Below, piece by piece: positions 1 through 9,867 of a DNA stretch of 64,000 nucleotides. Source of the DNA: Gordonia soli NBRC 108243 (GTDB lineage Bacteria > Actinomycetota > Actinomycetes > Mycobacteriales > Mycobacteriaceae). The notes under the pieces are model-generated. The model had not been told where the DNA came from, searched no databases, and worked only from the letters and a program-made list of their open reading frames with translations. The stretch lies in contig NZ_BANX01000002.1 in assembly GCF_000334455.1 (NCBI RefSeq), positions 1 to 64,000 on the forward strand, given 5' to 3'. The position numbers and the translations under genes are program-made. Position 1 is the first letter of the stretch, and the number at the start of each line of letters is the position of its first letter.

Positions 1-783
1 AGACCGCCACGAGGTGCGTGAGCCCGGCAGCGCGGAACTGTTCCTCGACAACGGGATCGAGGGTGCTGACGTCGCCGAGGACCAAACCGGGCAAGAGTCC
101 GCCTGCCTCACGACCGAGCGCTTGCGCGCTCAACAACTGGAGGCGCTCGCGGACGGCTGCGGCGATCCGATGGTGCCGGGGCGGTCCCCCGATCACGGTC
201 GGCGACCCGACGGCGGTCAGGCGAGCGACCGTCAGATCGTGGCCCCGCGGCGGCCGGATGCGTACCAGCGACACCGTCCGGAGGCCGGGTACCACCTGAG
301 CCCATTCCGAGCTGTCGCCGATGAGGTCGGACCGACCGGCGCGCACCGCGGTGGTCCCCATGCCGACCACGTCGACGGTCACCCGCACCTGCCCGTGGTC
401 ACCGAGTGCGACCGGGTCGTCTCGGACGATGATCGTGGCGGTCACCTTCTGTCCGGCGGCGCGTGCCACCGGATGATCGGCGACGGCGTCGACCCGGAGG
501 AGAACTGCCGCACCGCATCCCGCCGCGAGACCGCCGACGACGATCACCAGCCCGACGGACGACCAGCCCACCCGACCGCTGACGGCGGCGACCGTCGCGA
601 CCACGCAGACCATGCCCGCGACCCCGACGACGGTCACGGCCACCGCGGTGGGCGTCAGCAACGCGACGAGGGTGACGATCCACACCGCGACCGCGGGGAT
701 GACCAATCGGAGGTCGAGATCGGATGCGGCTGAACCCGATTGGGGCCCCGGTGCGCCCTCCCCCACGGCACGGGAATAGTCAT
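1..783 (-). CDS. comEC: ComEC/Rec2 family competence membrane protein, N-terminal part (runs off the window)
   Basis: The frame is open from an ATG at 783 to the window edge (261 codons, no stop). Its start lies 3 bp after the comEA stop, so the two genes are probably one operon. After a hydrophilic N-terminus come hydrophobic segments rich in V, A and G (about residues 29-50 and 60-90). The last 30 residues contain GLLPGLVLGD and FRAAGLTHLVAV, which I recognise as the start of the ComEC competence domain. In the family, ComEC forms the inner-membrane channel for single-stranded DNA uptake. The central channel and the C-terminal metallo-beta-lactamase-like part would lie outside the window. 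Whether this organism is naturally competent cannot be judged from the sequence. Confidence 0.88.
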
Positions 784-786
784 CCG

Positions 787-2316
787 TCACACCGTGACCA
801 GATCACGCAACCGGGCGAGACGCGCCGGACCGATCCCGTTCACCTCACCGAGTTGGTCCACCGACGCGAAACGGCCGTTGCGGGCGCGCCATTCGATGAT
901 CGCCGCAGCGGTCACCGGGCCGACGCCTGGCAACTCGTCGAGCTGAGCTTCGGTCGCCGAGTTCAGGTCGACCTTGCCACCGGTCGGCGCGCCACCGGTG
1001 CCACTCGCCGCCGACGCCGGCGGACCGTCGGCGGGCGCGGCTCCAGCTGAGCCGCCGGCCGACACCACGGCGCTGCGCATACCCATCCCGCCGCGTGCAG
1101 CAGCCACCCCGACGAGTACCTGATCACCGTCGCGGAGGGGCTGGGCGAGGTTGAGCGACAACGTGTCCGCGCCCGGACGGGCACCACCGGCCCGATCGAG
1201 TGCATCCGCCACCCGCGCCTGAGAGCGCAAGCGCACGAGCCCCGGACGCTGCACCAGACCGACGACACTGACCACGATCTCGCCGGACGGTGTCGCGCTC
1301 TCATGGCCGGGTCGTGGTCGCGTCGACTGTCCTGCAGTCGACGGCCCCGCAGCCGACGACCCGGTCGGGCCGGCCTGCACGGGAAAGGCGACTGTCCCGA
1401 TCTCGTCGTCCCCTCCGAACACCCGGACCCCGGCTATCACACAGGCGACGATGCCAACCACGATCAATGCGATCGCAGCCGGTGGCGCCGGCGCCCATCG
1501 TCGTCGGGCCGGGTGCCCACGACGGTTATCGAGGTCCCAGTTTCGGTCGTGGTCCCCATCCCAGTCGTGATCCTCACTCAGGTCGTGGTCCCCGTCCCTG
1601 TCGGAGCCGGCCCCGAACGAATCCCGACCGAAGCGGTCCTCGGCGCCGTGGCGGTCCCAGGCATCACGCACGCGCCCCGGTGAACCACGCCGACCGTCCC
1701 GTCTGCCCGGATCACCCTGCGACGGAGCAGGTCCTGATTCCAGCCAGGTCGGCATGGCGGTGATCCCCCACCCTCGGGGTGGTGCCGCCGTCGGATCCTC
1801 GACGGCGTCGGTATCGCCGACCGCCTCGGTCTCCTCGACGATGGCTGTCGGCGGCCGCCACGCATCGATGGGCCTCGGCGCGATCTGCGCAGTGTCCGAT
1901 CCTCCAGCACCCGATCCCGCAGCGTCTGATTCGGCAGCGTCCGATCCGCCAGTGTCTGATCCGCCAGTGTCCGATCCCCCTGTACCCGACCCGCTGATGC
2001 CCGGCCATGCGGTGTCCGCCCCTTCCCCCACCACCGTGTCCACGAATCTGTCGGGGTCCCGCCCCACCGTCGGCGCCGGGCCCAACCGATCGAGCGGACT
2101 GCCGCCGGCGCGGTCGACGCCATCGCGTCGGCGGTATCCGGTACGACGCACGCTTCCGTCGAGGCGTCGACCGGCCGTACCGATCGACGGTTCACGCTGC
2201 GGTCCGGATTCGTCGTCCGTGCGCGAGGCGGGTCCGGACGTCACTCGCGGGTCCGGAACGGGCACCTGCCATCCCGGGCGCGCAGGTTCACCTCTGGGCG
2301 GCGTCGGACTGTTCAT
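787..2316 (-). CDS. comEA: ComEA-like DNA-binding protein (SLBB plus helix-hairpin-helix)
   Basis: This 509-residue protein has four parts. A low-complexity N-terminal region of about 270 residues is rich in G, S, D and T. A single membrane segment lies near residues 281-302. An SLBB-type domain follows at about 344-403. The C-terminal pair of helix-hairpin-helix motifs (VDLNSATEAQLDELPGVGP to NGIGPARLARL) is diagnostic of ComEA. In the family, ComEA binds incoming double-stranded DNA and passes it to ComEC, which is encoded immediately downstream. Most ComEA proteins have a much shorter N-terminus. The extension here contains six 15-bp DNA repeats encoding GGSDT-like pentapeptides. The true start could be internal; I kept the long form because codon use looks coding throughout. 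Confidence 0.88.
   Translation of the reverse strand: MNSPTPPRGEPARPGWQVPVPDPRVTSGPASRTDDESGPQREPSIGTAGRRLDGSVRRTGYRRRDGVDRAGGSPLDRLGPAPTVGRDPDRFVDTVVGEGADTAWPGISGSGTGGSDTGGSDTGGSDAAESDAAGSGAGGSDTAQIAPRPIDAWRPPTAIVEETEAVGDTDAVEDPTAAPPRGWGITAMPTWLESGPAPSQGDPGRRDGRRGSPGRVRDAWDRHGAEDRFGRDSFGAGSDRDGDHDLSEDHDWDGDHDRNWDLDNRRGHPARRRWAPAPPAAIALIVVGIVACVIAGVRVFGGDDEIGTVAFPVQAGPTGSSAAGPSTAGQSTRPRPGHESATPSGEIVVSVVGLVQRPGLVRLRSQARVADALDRAGGARPGADTLSLNLAQPLRDGDQVLVGVAAARGGMGMRSAVVSAGGSAGAAPADGPPASAASGTGGAPTGGKVDLNSATEAQLDELPGVGPVTAAAIIEWRARNGRFASVDQLGEVNGIGPARLARLRDLVTV
1894..1983 (-). repeat. 15-bp tandem repeats (six units) inside the comEA linker
   Basis: Six imperfect 15-bp units run from 1894 to 1983. 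Those at 1939-1953 and 1954-1968 differ at one position. On the coding strand they encode pentapeptides of the GGSDT, AGSDA and AESDA type. The period is a multiple of three, so copy-number changes would keep the reading frame. Confidence 0.85.
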
Positions 2317-2423
2317 GCTCGAGAACGCTAGGAGTCGATCGTCCCCGATGGGAGCGTCGATCGGGATCTGTGGATGGACCGCAGGGTGTGCACAACGCGT
2401 GCGGCGGCCGACCGACGCGGGCC

Positions 2424-2498
2424 GGCGTCAGCCCGGACCGGCTCAGCCGGCGTCAGTCCGGACCGGCTCAGCCGGCGTCAGTCCAGATCGGTTCAGCC
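2424..2498. repeat. 25-bp tandem repeat (three units) reaching into the degV stop codon
   Basis: Units lie at 2424-2448, 2449-2473 and 2474-2498. The first two differ at one base and the third is more diverged. Each of the first two contains CCGGC-TCA-GCCGG-like inverted arms across the unit boundary, so the transcript could fold into serial small hairpins. The degV stop codon (2493-2495) lies in the third unit, so the array starts at the 3' end of the gene. No T-run follows, so it is not a textbook terminator. Confidence 0.85.
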
Positions 2499-3353
2499 GG
2501 CATCGATGCCCTCGATCGGGTCGAGGTGCTCTGCGATGACGACGCCCAAGGCGCCTGGCCCCACATGGCATCCGAGGATCGGTCCGAGATCGACGGTGAT
2601 CCGAGATGTGACCACACGGAGACGCTCGGTCAGCTGGTCGCCGAGATCGTGCGCCATGTCGGCAGCGCGACAGTGTTGGATGCCGACGGTCACCGGACGC
2701 CCGGCGGCGGACTCGACCGCGGCGTCGACCATCTTGCCGATCGCCTTGGAGAACGTACGGTGCCGTTCCTTGAGCGTCAGGACACCGTCGACCATGTGCA
2801 GGATCGGCTTGATCGACAGTGCGGAACCGAGCATCTTGCTGGCAGCACTGATCCGACCGCTGTTGCGCAGATTGTCGAGATCGTGGACGCAGAGCATCGA
2901 ATCGACGGTCGCAGCCTGTCGGATCGCCGACTCATAGACGCGGTCCCGGTCGGCACCGGACTGTGCGGACTGTGCCGCGGCGACCGCGGCGAAGCCGACC
3001 GCGAGTCCGACGGATCGGGAATCCACCACGCGCACCTGGCCGGAGAACTTCTCCGCGGCCAACCGGGCCGCCGACCATGTTCCCGACAGCCGGCGGGACA
3101 TGTGTACCGCGACGACACCCGCACCCTCGCTCGCCTCGACCGCCTCGTCGAAGGCGGTCGCGATCTCGGCCGGGTTCGCCCCCGACGTGGTGACCCCGGG
3201 GGTGGAGACGATGTCCGCCGGGATGTCGTCGACCCCCTCGCTGTAGTCCTGACCATCGAGGGTCAGATGCAACGGCACGACGCGGACGCCGTAATGATCG
3301 GTCACCGACGTGGGCAACCGCGACGACGAATCCGTGACGACGACTACAGGCAC
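2493..3353 (-). CDS. DegV family fatty-acid-binding protein (FakB-like)
   Basis: This is a 286-residue protein of normal DegV length. It starts with VVVVTDSSSRLP, a DegV N-terminal signature, and has TTSGANPAE at about 54-62, HMSRRLSGTW at about 83-92 and RNSGRISAASKMLG near 162. In Firmicutes, DegV/FakB proteins hold a fatty acid while the DAK2 kinase FakA phosphorylates it. A DAK2 protein is encoded at 12886-14553 in this window. In M. tuberculosis the homologue sits beside octT, as here. Lipid binding is known for the family. The partner and ligand here are inference. A 25-bp tandem array lies over its stop codon. Confidence 0.9.
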   Translation of the reverse strand: MPVVVVTDSSSRLPTSVTDHYGVRVVPLHLTLDGQDYSEGVDDIPADIVSTPGVTTSGANPAEIATAFDEAVEASEGAGVVAVHMSRRLSGTWSAARLAAEKFSGQVRVVDSRSVGLAVGFAAVAAAQSAQSGADRDRVYESAIRQAATVDSMLCVHDLDNLRNSGRISAASKMLGSALSIKPILHMVDGVLTLKERHRTFSKAIGKMVDAAVESAAGRPVTVGIQHCRAADMAHDLGDQLTERLRVVTSRITVDLGPILGCHVGPGALGVVIAEHLDPIEGIDAG

Positions 3354-3392
3354 GCGTCTACGTTAGCCGGTACACATCGCTTGCTCGCGGGC

Positions 3393-4118
3393 TCACCCGC
3401 GCGCAGCTGCGACGGCGGGCGCCACCGCGGCCGCGATCTGCCGATGACACTCGAACCCCCAGTGGATGCCGTCCGGATTCATCTCATGGGTCGGGTCGGC
3501 GAAGGCTGCTCGGGTGATCTCGTAGAACTCGACGGTCGGGACGCCGGCCTCGCGTGCCCACTCCGCCATCGCCGACGTCGTCGGGATGCGACCCGGATGC
3601 GCCCGTCCGTAATAGGGACTGATGTGGGTGGACGGAAGGCACAGCACCACCGGCAGATCCGGCCGCAGATGGCTGATCGCGCCGTGGATGCGATCCAGGT
3701 ACTCGACCGTCACCGCGGGCGGCAACGCCATCGGCCAACCGACCGGCGAGAGCCTGGGCTGCAACCATTCGTAGGCGCTGCGGACCACCTGCCGCAGGCG
3801 GGCCGGCCGTACGTAGCGGATCTGCTCGCGGAGCGCGGTCGGCAACGGCGACGGAAGGCTGTCCATGCCCCCGAACGCGAGCACCAACACCTGAGCGTGC
3901 GGGAGCGCCGCCCAGATGTTCGGGTCCTGGGTGACCGCCCACCACACGTCGCGACTGGTCCACCCGATCCGACCGAAGACGTCGACCTCCGCGCCCACGC
4001 TCGCGCCAACCAGGTTGGGCCAGATCCGTGGATCGTCCGCCGCCAGTCCGCCTCGAGGCCCGTAGTACGCCAACGAATCCGACAACACCACCACTCGTGC
4101 ACGCGTAGTCTCGGTCAT
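3393..4118 (-). CDS. octT: SGNH-type diglucosylglycerate octanoyltransferase
   Basis: This 241-residue protein has an SGNH/GDSL-hydrolase layout. [13 protein letters not shown] near residue 9 supplies the nucleophile serine, and NPDGIHWG near residue 219 supplies the catalytic Asp and His. The match to OctT (Rv2418c type) rests on this pattern and on position, next to gpgP and the DegV gene. OctT transfers octanoate to diglucosylglycerate early in methylglucose lipopolysaccharide synthesis in the cytosol. The gene reads in the same direction as gpgP with a gap of about 50 bp. Without the neighbourhood I would call it only a GDSL-like esterase or acyltransferase. Confidence 0.82.
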   Translation of the reverse strand: MTETTRARVVVLSDSLAYYGPRGGLAADDPRIWPNLVGASVGAEVDVFGRIGWTSRDVWWAVTQDPNIWAALPHAQVLVLAFGGMDSLPSPLPTALREQIRYVRPARLRQVVRSAYEWLQPRLSPVGWPMALPPAVTVEYLDRIHGAISHLRPDLPVVLCLPSTHISPYYGRAHPGRIPTTSAMAEWAREAGVPTVEFYEITRAAFADPTHEMNPDGIHWGFECHRQIAAAVAPAVAAARG

Positions 4119-4166
4119 CGTCGATGCCGACCGTCCCCGAGCCGGCGCAGGGTCATCGGGCCCGGC

Positions 4167-4880
4167 TCACTGGATACCCGCGTCGGCCGGCTCGGCCGAG
4201 GCGTTCCAGACGTCCAGGCGCCAGCGAGCCGGATGTCCGGGGACACCGTGGCCGGACAACTGGACCCAGCTCGTGTTCGCCAGTCCGCCGAAGACCGGCC
4301 AGTTCGCGACCGGGAGGTCGAGCAGCGCAGCGGTCATCGCGGCGATCACGCCGCCGTGCGCCACCAGCACCACCGGCGCCTCCGGACGGTCACCGCTGCC
4401 CCACTCGTCGAGTTCGGCCACCAGTTCGTCGACCACCGGGGTGGCCCGCCGGGCCACGTCGATCCTGCTCTCGCCGTTCGGCGGTGTCCACGAAGCGTCG
4501 TCCCGCCACGTCCGGCGCGCGCCGGGCATCGCCTCGTCGACATCGCCGTGGGTGAGGCCCTGCCAGTCCCCCAGATGCGTCTCACGCAGGCGCTCGTCGG
4601 TGTCGACAGTCAGTCCGGTTCGCACCGCCAGCGCCTCCGCGGTGTCACGTGCCCGACGCAGATCCGACGACCTGATCAAGAGCGGACCCCGGTCGGCAAG
4701 CGCGTCGGCGGCCGATTTCGCCTGACGCACACCGAGTTCGGTGAGGTCGGTGTCGAGCTGCCCCTGCATTCGACCGCCGGCGTTGTAGTCGGTCTGCCCG
4801 TGCCGGAGCAGGATCAATCGACGGACGATCGGGGTCAGGCGTTCGACGGAGGTGTCGTGGTCGTCGGGCCCACCGCTCAC
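4167..4880 (-). CDS. gpgP: Glucosyl-3-phosphoglycerate phosphatase (histidine phosphatase superfamily)
   Basis: This 237-residue protein has the phosphatase motif LILLRHGQTDYN (phospho-acceptor His near residue 26). The second catalytic His is in VVLVAHGGV near residue 176, and RETHLGDWQGL carries the acid residue. The family also includes phosphoglycerate mutases. The position beside octT matches mycobacterial GpgP, which makes glucosylglycerate by dephosphorylating glucosyl-3-phosphoglycerate for methylglucose lipopolysaccharides. Its ATG overlaps the rsfS stop codon by 4 nt (ATGA), which indicates translational coupling. Confidence 0.85.
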   Translation of the reverse strand: MSGGPDDHDTSVERLTPIVRRLILLRHGQTDYNAGGRMQGQLDTDLTELGVRQAKSAADALADRGPLLIRSSDLRRARDTAEALAVRTGLTVDTDERLRETHLGDWQGLTHGDVDEAMPGARRTWRDDASWTPPNGESRIDVARRATPVVDELVAELDEWGSGDRPEAPVVLVAHGGVIAAMTAALLDLPVANWPVFGGLANTSWVQLSGHGVPGHPARWRLDVWNASAEPADAGIQ

Positions 4881-5239
4881 GCGAGGCCCTCGATCTCGAC
4901 TGTCGGGCAGTCTTTCCAGAGCTGTTCCAGCGCATAGAACGAGCGCTCGTCGTCGTGCTGGATGTGTACGACGATGTCGATGTAGTCCAGCAGTGCCCAG
5001 CGGCCTTCGCGGGTGCCTTCCCGGCGCACCGGCTTGTATCCGGCCTCACGGAGTTTGTCCTCGACCTCGTCGACGATCGAGTTGACCTGGCGCTCGTTGT
5101 CGGCCGACCCGATGACGAAGAGGTCGGTGATCACCAACTGCTCGGAGACGTCGATCACCGACACCTCGCGGGCCAGCTTGTCGGCCGCGGCCAGTGCGGC
5201 GATCTTCGCCATCTCCAGCGATTCGGGTGATGCAGTCAC
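4877..5239 (-). CDS. rsfS: Ribosomal silencing factor RsfS
   Basis: This is a RsfS/Iojap protein of about 120 residues. It has VSVIDVSEQLVITDLFVIGS in the N-terminal half and WALLDYIDIVVHIQ plus FYALEQLWKDCP in the C-terminal half, all family signatures. RsfS binds ribosomal protein L14 on the 50S subunit and blocks joining with 30S when nutrients are scarce. I chose the GTG at 5239 because AGAAGG lies at the right distance upstream and homology begins there. An upstream in-frame start at 5326 would add an unusual Arg-rich stretch. nadD lies upstream and gpgP overlaps its 3' end, as in mycobacteria. Confidence 0.93.
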   Translation of the reverse strand: MTASPESLEMAKIAALAAADKLAREVSVIDVSEQLVITDLFVIGSADNERQVNSIVDEVEDKLREAGYKPVRREGTREGRWALLDYIDIVVHIQHDDERSFYALEQLWKDCPTVEIEGLA

Positions 5240-5300
5240 GAACGATCCCTTCTCGAGAGTCTGTGGTCGGCGTGCACGGTGCACCCGACGGATGGTGCGG

Positions 5301-6008
5301 TCACGGCGCTCCCGGGGCAGACACACCTGGTGACGACGCCCGCGGCGTCCGGTAGAGACGACGTTTGGCTATGTACTGGACCACGCCGTCGGGCACGAGA
5401 TACCAGACCGGCCGACCCGACGCCGCCCGTGACCGGCACTCCGTCGACGAGATCGCCAATGCGGGGATCTCGAGCAACTGCAGCGTATCTTCCGGCAGGG
5501 TCGTGAGGTGCTTTGCGAGATGCTTGGCGTCGAGCACGTAACCGGGCCGGCTGACGCCGATGAAGTTGGCGAGCTCGAAGAGCTCCTCCCAGTTCTGCCA
5601 CGACAGGATCGACTCGAGCGCGTCGGCGCCGGTGATGAAGTAGAGCTCGGCGTTCGGGTGCAGCGACTTCAGGTCACGCAACGTGTCGACGGTGTAGGTG
5701 TCGCCTGCCCGATCGATGTCGACGCGGCTCACGCTGAACCGGGGATTCGACGCAGTCGCGATGACGGTCATGAGATACCGGTCCTCGGCCGGGCTGACCG
5801 GTCGCGATCCGCTCTCCGCCGTCGGCGCCGAGTCACCCCCCGGGCCGCCGAGCTTCTGCCACGGTCTGCCCGTCGGGACGAAGACGACCTCGTCCAATCG
5901 GAACCGGTGGGCGACCTCGCTGGCGGCCACCAGGTGACCGTTGTGGATAGGGTCGAACGTGCCGCCCATGACGCCGATGCGGCGCACCCGCGGGCGGTCT
6001 CCTGACAT
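5301..6008 (-). CDS. nadD: Nicotinate-nucleotide adenylyltransferase
   Basis: NadD converts nicotinate mononucleotide and ATP to deamido-NAD. The nucleotidyltransferase motif [15 protein letters not shown] is near the N-terminus. Near the C-terminus ISSTECRSR stands for the ISSTxIR motif; the Cys variant is also my memory of mycobacterial NadD. An acidic, Pro-rich insert (about residues 53-70) lies after [11 protein letters not shown] prefer the ATG at 6008. A GTG at 6035 is in frame, but it adds residues without homology. rsfS follows after 61 bp. Confidence 0.92.
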   Translation of the reverse strand: MSGDRPRVRRIGVMGGTFDPIHNGHLVAASEVAHRFRLDEVVFVPTGRPWQKLGGPGGDSAPTAESGSRPVSPAEDRYLMTVIATASNPRFSVSRVDIDRAGDTYTVDTLRDLKSLHPNAELYFITGADALESILSWQNWEELFELANFIGVSRPGYVLDAKHLAKHLTTLPEDTLQLLEIPALAISSTECRSRAASGRPVWYLVPDGVVQYIAKRRLYRTPRASSPGVSAPGAP

Positions 6009-6105
6009 GGGGTGAGAGTTTACGCGGTGCGGCACAGGTCACCGCCACGCGTACGCCGCGACGCCTGATGCGCGGGTCCGTCCGTGGCCTGCGGTCACCA
6101 TGGGA

Positions 6106-7545
6106 TCAGACCGGCAGCAGGTCGGCGATGGCGCGGCCGAGCTGCGTCGCGTTCCGGCACTCGAACATCTCGATGACCTCTGCGTACTCGGTCGCCACCG
6201 AGTCGCCGACACCCCAGTTACGCCGGGCCTCGGGATTGAGCCAGTAGGCGTGACGGGCGCGCTCGACGAGCACCCGCAGGGCGTCCAGCCGCGGGTCGTG
6301 ATAGTTGCTGCGGCCGTCGCCCAGGATCAGCAGCGCACCGCGATGGGTCACCGAGTCCAGGTACTCGTCGACGAACCCGCGCAGCATGTTGCCGTAGTCG
6401 GAATGCCCGTCGCGCGTGCTGATCCGCGCGGTGCTGATCATCCGGTGCATCGACGCACCGAAGTCCTCGTCGTCGGAGCCGCGCTCGAAGAACTCGGTGA
6501 CCTCGTCGACGGTGTCGACGAAGGCGAAGACGCGGACCGACGAGAACTGTTGGCGCAGAGCGGACACCAACCGGAGCGTGAACTGCGAGAAGCCGGCCAC
6601 CGAGCCCGACACGTCGCAGATGACGATCAGCTCGGGCCGGCCGGGACGCGGCTTGCGGAGCTTGAGGTCGATCGGCACGCCGCCGGTGGACATCGAGGCG
6701 CGCAGGGTCGACCGGACGTCGACGGCCCCGTGATGAGCTCGGCGACGGCGGGTCTCGAGCTTCGCGGCGAGCAGTCGGGCGAGTGGCTCCACCGTTCGCC
6801 GGATCTCGGCCATCTGCGAGGCCCCGGCCGACAGGAAGTTCATGTTCTCGGGGAGGTCGGGGACCGCATACTCGGCCACGCGTTCGCGGCCGCTGCGCGC
6901 GGCCATCCGACGTTGGGTCTCGGTCTCGATCGCGGCCCGGAGATCGGCGGCACGCGCCCGCGCGGCCGACCGGTAGACCGGCTCGGTGCCCGGCCGGTTG
7001 CCCAACTCGTCGTCGCCACCACCGGCCATCGCGGCGGCGATCCGCGCGATCAGCGTCTGCGGGTTGACCGAGCTCATCGCCTGATATGCGGAGAACGCCT
7101 CGCCGCGCGTCGACTCGTAGCGCCCCAGTTCGTCGACCACCATCGCCACGAACTGACTCAGCCGACCGTCTTGACCGGCGCTGTCGTCGGCGAGCAGTTC
7201 GGCGGCCAGGTCACGCACCGCCTCGACGTCGATCGCGCCGGCGTCGGTCCGGGGCAGTGCGGTGTCGACCGTCCGCTTGCCGGTGCCGAGCGGAAACCAG
7301 AGGTCGAAGACCCGGTCGAACACCCGCCGGTGGGTCTGGTCGTCGATGAGCGTCGTCGCCAACCCCTCGCGGAGACTCCCCCGATCGAGCAGGTCGAGGA
7401 CCTCCATTGCGCGGGCCGCGTCGATCAGCTCCGACGGACCGACGACGATTCCGCGTGTGCGGAGATCGTCGACGAAACCCGTCAGGTGGCCGACCAACGG
7501 GACGTCGGCGTCCTGATCGGGTGGCGACGGCGGATGCGCGGTCAT
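6106..7545 (-). CDS. VWA-domain protein, CoxE-like, partner of the adjacent MoxR ATPase
   Basis: This 479-residue protein has a C-terminal von Willebrand A domain. The metal-binding motif is DVSGS (in LIVICDVSGSVAGFSQF). The ATG at 7545 overlaps the AAA gene's stop by one base (TGATG), and upstream in-frame codons are only antisense to that gene. MoxR ATPases with VWA partners act as maturation or metal-insertion chaperones, for example CoxD/CoxE in carbon-monoxide dehydrogenase. No target enzyme is nearby, so the substrate is unknown. The order VWA-MoxR-proA matches Rv2425c-Rv2427c. Confidence 0.85.
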   Translation of the reverse strand: MTAHPPSPPDQDADVPLVGHLTGFVDDLRTRGIVVGPSELIDAARAMEVLDLLDRGSLREGLATTLIDDQTHRRVFDRVFDLWFPLGTGKRTVDTALPRTDAGAIDVEAVRDLAAELLADDSAGQDGRLSQFVAMVVDELGRYESTRGEAFSAYQAMSSVNPQTLIARIAAAMAGGGDDELGNRPGTEPVYRSAARARAADLRAAIETETQRRMAARSGRERVAEYAVPDLPENMNFLSAGASQMAEIRRTVEPLARLLAAKLETRRRRAHHGAVDVRSTLRASMSTGGVPIDLKLRKPRPGRPELIVICDVSGSVAGFSQFTLRLVSALRQQFSSVRVFAFVDTVDEVTEFFERGSDDEDFGASMHRMISTARISTRDGHSDYGNMLRGFVDEYLDSVTHRGALLILGDGRSNYHDPRLDALRVLVERARHAYWLNPEARRNWGVGDSVATEYAEVIEMFECRNATQLGRAIADLLPV

Positions 7546-8462
7546 CAGCCCAGCTTGAGCTCTTTGAGCGCGGTCTTGAGGTCGGGCCGGTGCTTGAGCA
7601 CCACGCCCAGGGTTCGTGCGATGAGGCCGTCGTCCAGCCCGGACCCGGATCGACCACCAGCGCCGTCTCCCGCGCCGAGCGCGAGCAGGGTGTTGGCCCA
7701 GTCGATGGTCTCGGCCACCGACGGCTTCTTCCGCAGGTCGAGGGTGCGTAGGACGCCGACCACGCGGACGAGCTCGGCGGCGAGCCGGTCCGACAGATCG
7801 GGCACTCGCGAGGCCAGGATCTCGCGCTCGCGAGCCGCATCCGGGAAATCGATGTACAGGTAGAGGCAGCGACGCTTGAGCGCCTCGGACAGTTCGCGGG
7901 TCGCATTCGACGTCAGCAACACCACCGGGCGGCGGGTCGCGGCGACGGTCCCCATCTCCGGGATGGTCACGGCGAAGTCGCTGAGGACCTCCAGCAGCAG
8001 TCCCTCGACGTCGACATCTGCCTTGTCGACCTCGTCGATCAGCAACACCGTCGGCTCGGTGCGGGCGATCGCACGGAGAAGCGGTCGGGGCAGCAGGAAC
8101 TCGTCGGAGAAGATGTCGTGCTTGGCCTCGTCCCAGTCCCGCGTGCCGGTCGCCTGGATGTGCAGGATCTGCTTGGCGTGGTTCCACTCGTAGAGCGCGC
8201 GGGCCTCGTCGATGCCCTCGTAACACTGCAAGCGGATCAGCTCGGCGTCGGTTGCCGTGGCGATGGCCCGAGCCAGCTCGGTCTTGCCGACACCGGCGGG
8301 ACCCTCGACCAGCAACGGCTTGCCGAGGCGATCGGCGAGGAATGTCGACGTCGCGGTCGCCTCGTCGGCCAGATAGCCGGTCGCGCGGAGTCGGGCGACG
8401 ACGTCGGGGACGTCAGCGAAGGTCGGGACCACGGTGGCGCCGCCGGGCGCGGTGCCGGTCAT
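7545..8462 (-). CDS. MoxR-family AAA+ ATPase
   Basis: This AAA+ ATPase of about 305 residues has Walker A ([15 protein letters not shown]), Walker B ([11 protein letters not shown]) and sensor 1 ([17 protein letters not shown]). It is encoded between proA and the VWA gene. I chose the ATG at 8462, whose ATGA overlaps the proA stop; an earlier start at 8498 would overlap proA further. It probably acts with the VWA protein on a shared client, and nothing in the sequence identifies that client. Transcription is likely from the proA side because the three genes overlap. Confidence 0.88.
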   Translation of the reverse strand: MTGTAPGGATVVPTFADVPDVVARLRATGYLADEATATSTFLADRLGKPLLVEGPAGVGKTELARAIATATDAELIRLQCYEGIDEARALYEWNHAKQILHIQATGTRDWDEAKHDIFSDEFLLPRPLLRAIARTEPTVLLIDEVDKADVDVEGLLLEVLSDFAVTIPEMGTVAATRRPVVLLTSNATRELSEALKRRCLYLYIDFPDAAREREILASRVPDLSDRLAAELVRVVGVLRTLDLRKKPSVAETIDWANTLLALGAGDGAGGRSGSGLDDGLIARTLGVVLKHRPDLKTALKELKLG

Positions 8463-9748
8463 GCCGGACGGACGTGGCCGTTGCCCCAGACCAGCCACTT
8501 GGTCGAGGTCAGCTCCGGCAGGCCCATCGGGCCGCGTGCGTGGAGCTTCTGGGTGGAGATGCCGATCTCGGCGCCGAACCCGAACTGCTCACCGTCGGTG
8601 AACGCGGTGGACGCGTTGACCATCACGGCAGCCGCATCGACCCGCCGCGTGAACTCGTCGGCAGCGGCCAGGTCGGCGGTGACGATCGCCTCGGTGTGGC
8701 CGGTGCCGTAGGTGTCGATGTGCGCGATGGCGGCGTCGATCCCGTCGACCACCTTCACCGCGATGTCCATCGACAGGTACTCCTCGGACCAGTCGGCCTC
8801 GGTCGCCGGTTCCATCCCGGTCTCGTCACCGTGGATGACCACTCCCTGAGCCTGCAGCACGGAGGTGATCCGGGGCAGGGCATCCGCGGCGACCGCGGCG
8901 TCGACGAGCACGGTCTCGGCGGTGTTGCACACGCTGGGACGCCGGGTCTTCGAGTTCAACACCACCCGGGTCGCGACATCGAGGTCGGCGAGCGCATGGA
9001 CGTAGACGTGGCAGTTGCCGACGCCGGTCTCGATCGTCGGCACCGTCGCGTTGGCCACGACTGCCTCGATCAGTCCGGCACCGCCGCGCGGGATCACGAC
9101 GTCGACCAGTCCGCGCGCCTGGATGAGCGCGGTGACACTCGTCCGGGACTCACTCGGCAGCAACGCCACCGCATCGGCGGTGATGCCGTTGGCGGAGAGC
9201 ACCTCCCGCAGGATGCGTACCAGTTCGGCATTCGAGTCGGCCGCCGACGACGAACCACGCAGCAGCACCGCATTACCCGACTTGAACGCGATCCCGAACG
9301 CATCGACGGTCACGTTCGGCCGGGCCTCGTAGACGATGCCGACGACTCCCAGGGGTACCCGCACCTGCCGCAGCTGCAGACCGTTCGGCAGCGTCTTGCC
9401 CTGCACGATCTCCCCGATCGGATCCGGGAGCACCGCGACCTGACGCAGACCGTTGGCGATGCCGGTCACGCGCTCCGGGGTCAGTCGGAGCCGGTCCATC
9501 AGCGACGCCTCGATGCCGTCGGCGGCGCCGCGATCGAGATCTCGCTGGTTGGCCGCCAGGATGGTGTCAGCGGCCGCCTCGATCGCGTCGGCGGCGGCCA
9601 GCAGCGCGGCGTTCTTGTCGGCGGTGGTGAGTCCGTTCAGCGAGCGTGACGCGGTACGCGCCTTCTTCGCGAGACCGTGGACGACCTGCGTGGTGTCGGA
9701 GGAGTCCGACCCGGTGGCCACGGCCCGATCGGCGGTGGGAGCACTCAT
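8459..9748 (-). CDS. proA: Glutamate-5-semialdehyde dehydrogenase (gamma-glutamyl phosphate reductase)
   Basis: This 429-residue protein has normal ProA length. It contains [27 protein letters not shown] and [12 protein letters not shown], and the catalytic cysteine in [10 protein letters not shown]. ProA reduces gamma-glutamyl phosphate with NADPH in the second step of proline synthesis. The proB kinase gene is not in the window. The ATG at 9748 has GACGAGG a few bases upstream. Downstream, the MoxR gene overlaps it by 4 nt. The 119 bp upstream separates it from the HNH gene, and I see no gene there. Confidence 0.95.
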   Translation of the reverse strand: MSAPTADRAVATGSDSSDTTQVVHGLAKKARTASRSLNGLTTADKNAALLAAADAIEAAADTILAANQRDLDRGAADGIEASLMDRLRLTPERVTGIANGLRQVAVLPDPIGEIVQGKTLPNGLQLRQVRVPLGVVGIVYEARPNVTVDAFGIAFKSGNAVLLRGSSSAADSNAELVRILREVLSANGITADAVALLPSESRTSVTALIQARGLVDVVIPRGGAGLIEAVVANATVPTIETGVGNCHVYVHALADLDVATRVVLNSKTRRPSVCNTAETVLVDAAVAADALPRITSVLQAQGVVIHGDETGMEPATEADWSEEYLSMDIAVKVVDGIDAAIAHIDTYGTGHTEAIVTADLAAADEFTRRVDAAAVMVNASTAFTDGEQFGFGAEIGISTQKLHARGPMGLPELTSTKWLVWGNGHVRPA

Positions 9749-9867
9749 GAGACCTCGTCTTCGCCTGCGGGAATATGTCGCCCACCAGAGTAACCACGCG
9801 TTGCCGGGTGCCCAATCGGCCCCCGAGCCCGGCTCGGTCCCTGATCACCGCCGATACCGACGCCCCC

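Noticed and set aside
2007..4937. Very long plus-strand open frame (976 codons) crossing comEA, degV, octT and gpgP
   Set aside because: It is antisense to four well-supported genes and its translation is rich in R, H and D without any domain; this is usual in high-GC DNA.
6100..7863. 587-codon plus-strand frame opposite the VWA and MoxR genes
   Set aside because: It is antisense to both genes, whose motifs are intact.
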